Position numbers and translations under genes: made by a program. The notes under the pieces are model-generated. The model did no database searches. It was not told the origin of the DNA and was given only the letters and a program-made list of their open reading frames with translations. Source: an uncultured Candidatus Planktophila sp. (GTDB taxonomy: Bacteria; Actinomycetota; Actinomycetes; Nanopelagicales; Nanopelagicaceae). Taken from it: a stretch of DNA of 6,782 bases. Location of the stretch: positions 1-6,782 of the forward strand of contig CALJUA010000026.1 in assembly GCA_937975715.1 (NCBI GenBank), in the 5' to 3' direction. Below are positions 6,499-6,782 of this stretch, one piece after another (positions within the stretch are counted from its first letter, which is position 1; each line of letters opens with the position of its first letter).

Positions 6499-6782
6499 AT
6501 GTCGTCGAAAAGAGTTGCACTAGTAACTGGTGCCAGCAGTGGAATTGGAGCTGCAACGGTTCGAGCATTGTCAGCTGATGGATTTACCGTCATCGCAACT
6601 GCACGTCGCAAAGACCGACTAGATGAACTAGCTAAGTCAATTTCACAAGTTGAAGTCTTCGCCGCAGATCTCACCGTTCAAAGTGATGTCGACGCACTTG
6701 CGGCATTCTGTGAAGACAAAAACGTTGAAGTTTTGGTCAATTGTGCAGGTGGTGCTTTTGATGCTGCCACAGTTTTAGATGG
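6499..6782 (+). CDS. short-chain dehydrogenase/reductase, N-terminal part (truncated by window end)
   Basis: The first 94 codons of an SDR-family NAD(P)-dependent oxidoreductase run off the right edge without a stop. The Rossmann glycine motif TGASSGIG is at residues 10-17, close to the N-terminus as in classical SDRs. ARR at 35-37 follows the second beta strand and suggests NADP preference. D57 in ADLT contacts the adenine ring in this family, and NCAGG (81-85) is a variant of the usual NNAG. The catalytic Ser-Tyr-Lys part lies beyond the window, so substrate and activity cannot be judged. The ATG at 6499 is chosen because it immediately precedes the first strand and has a -10 box 6 nt upstream; the gap to the divergent DUF4389 gene is 48 bp. 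Confidence 0.9.
   Translation, partial: MSSKRVALVTGASSGIGAATVRALSADGFTVIATARRKDRLDELAKSISQVEVFAADLTVQSDVDALAAFCEDKNVEVLVNCAGGAFDAATVLD

Noticed and set aside
6453..6674. Open frame of 73 codons on the minus strand
   Set aside because: Antisense to the dehydrogenase gene, which has clear Rossmann motifs, and it covers the SDR/DUF4389 promoter region.

Overview
The window looks like a piece of a compact, streamlined actinobacterial chromosome. The evidence is a type A RNase P RNA, a mid-range GC content by eye, almost no intergenic space (gaps of 0 to 53 bp), and a repeated pattern in which a TANNNT -10 hexamer lies 6-7 nt before the ATG with no Shine-Dalgarno sequence. That pattern means leaderless mRNAs, which are common in Actinobacteria. 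A freshwater planktonic lineage such as the Nanopelagicales (acI) would fit; this is inference from style and gene content, not proof.

Layout, left to right: (1) rnpB on the minus strand, essentially complete, with its own promoter interleaved with that of the next gene; (2) an agmatinase-type ureohydrolase on the plus strand, better started at 402 than at the upstream ATG 390; (3) a group II PLP-dependent decarboxylase on the minus strand, whose stop codon abuts the ureohydrolase stop with no base between; (4) a P1B-type metal-transporting ATPase on the minus strand just upstream of the decarboxylase, with a TPC metal motif and no N-terminal MA/MB helices; (5) a divergent plus-strand beta-CASP metallo-beta-lactamase protein, probably a ribonuclease; (6) a minus-strand membrane protein with an internally duplicated DUF4389-type unit; (7) the start of a plus-strand short-chain dehydrogenase/reductase, cut by the window edge.

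The genes do not form one pathway. They are mostly convergent or divergent single-gene units. The only tandem pair is ATPase then decarboxylase, and even there the decarboxylase has its own -10 box overlapping the ATPase stop codon. I see no mobile element, CRISPR array, toxin-antitoxin or defence locus, no tRNA, and no gene-free stretch above 300 bases. The most interesting signals are the promoter architecture (six of six protein genes with a leaderless -10, three overlapping divergent promoters, one stop codon doubling as part of a -10) and the shortened metal ATPase. I did not find a convincing undescribed system.
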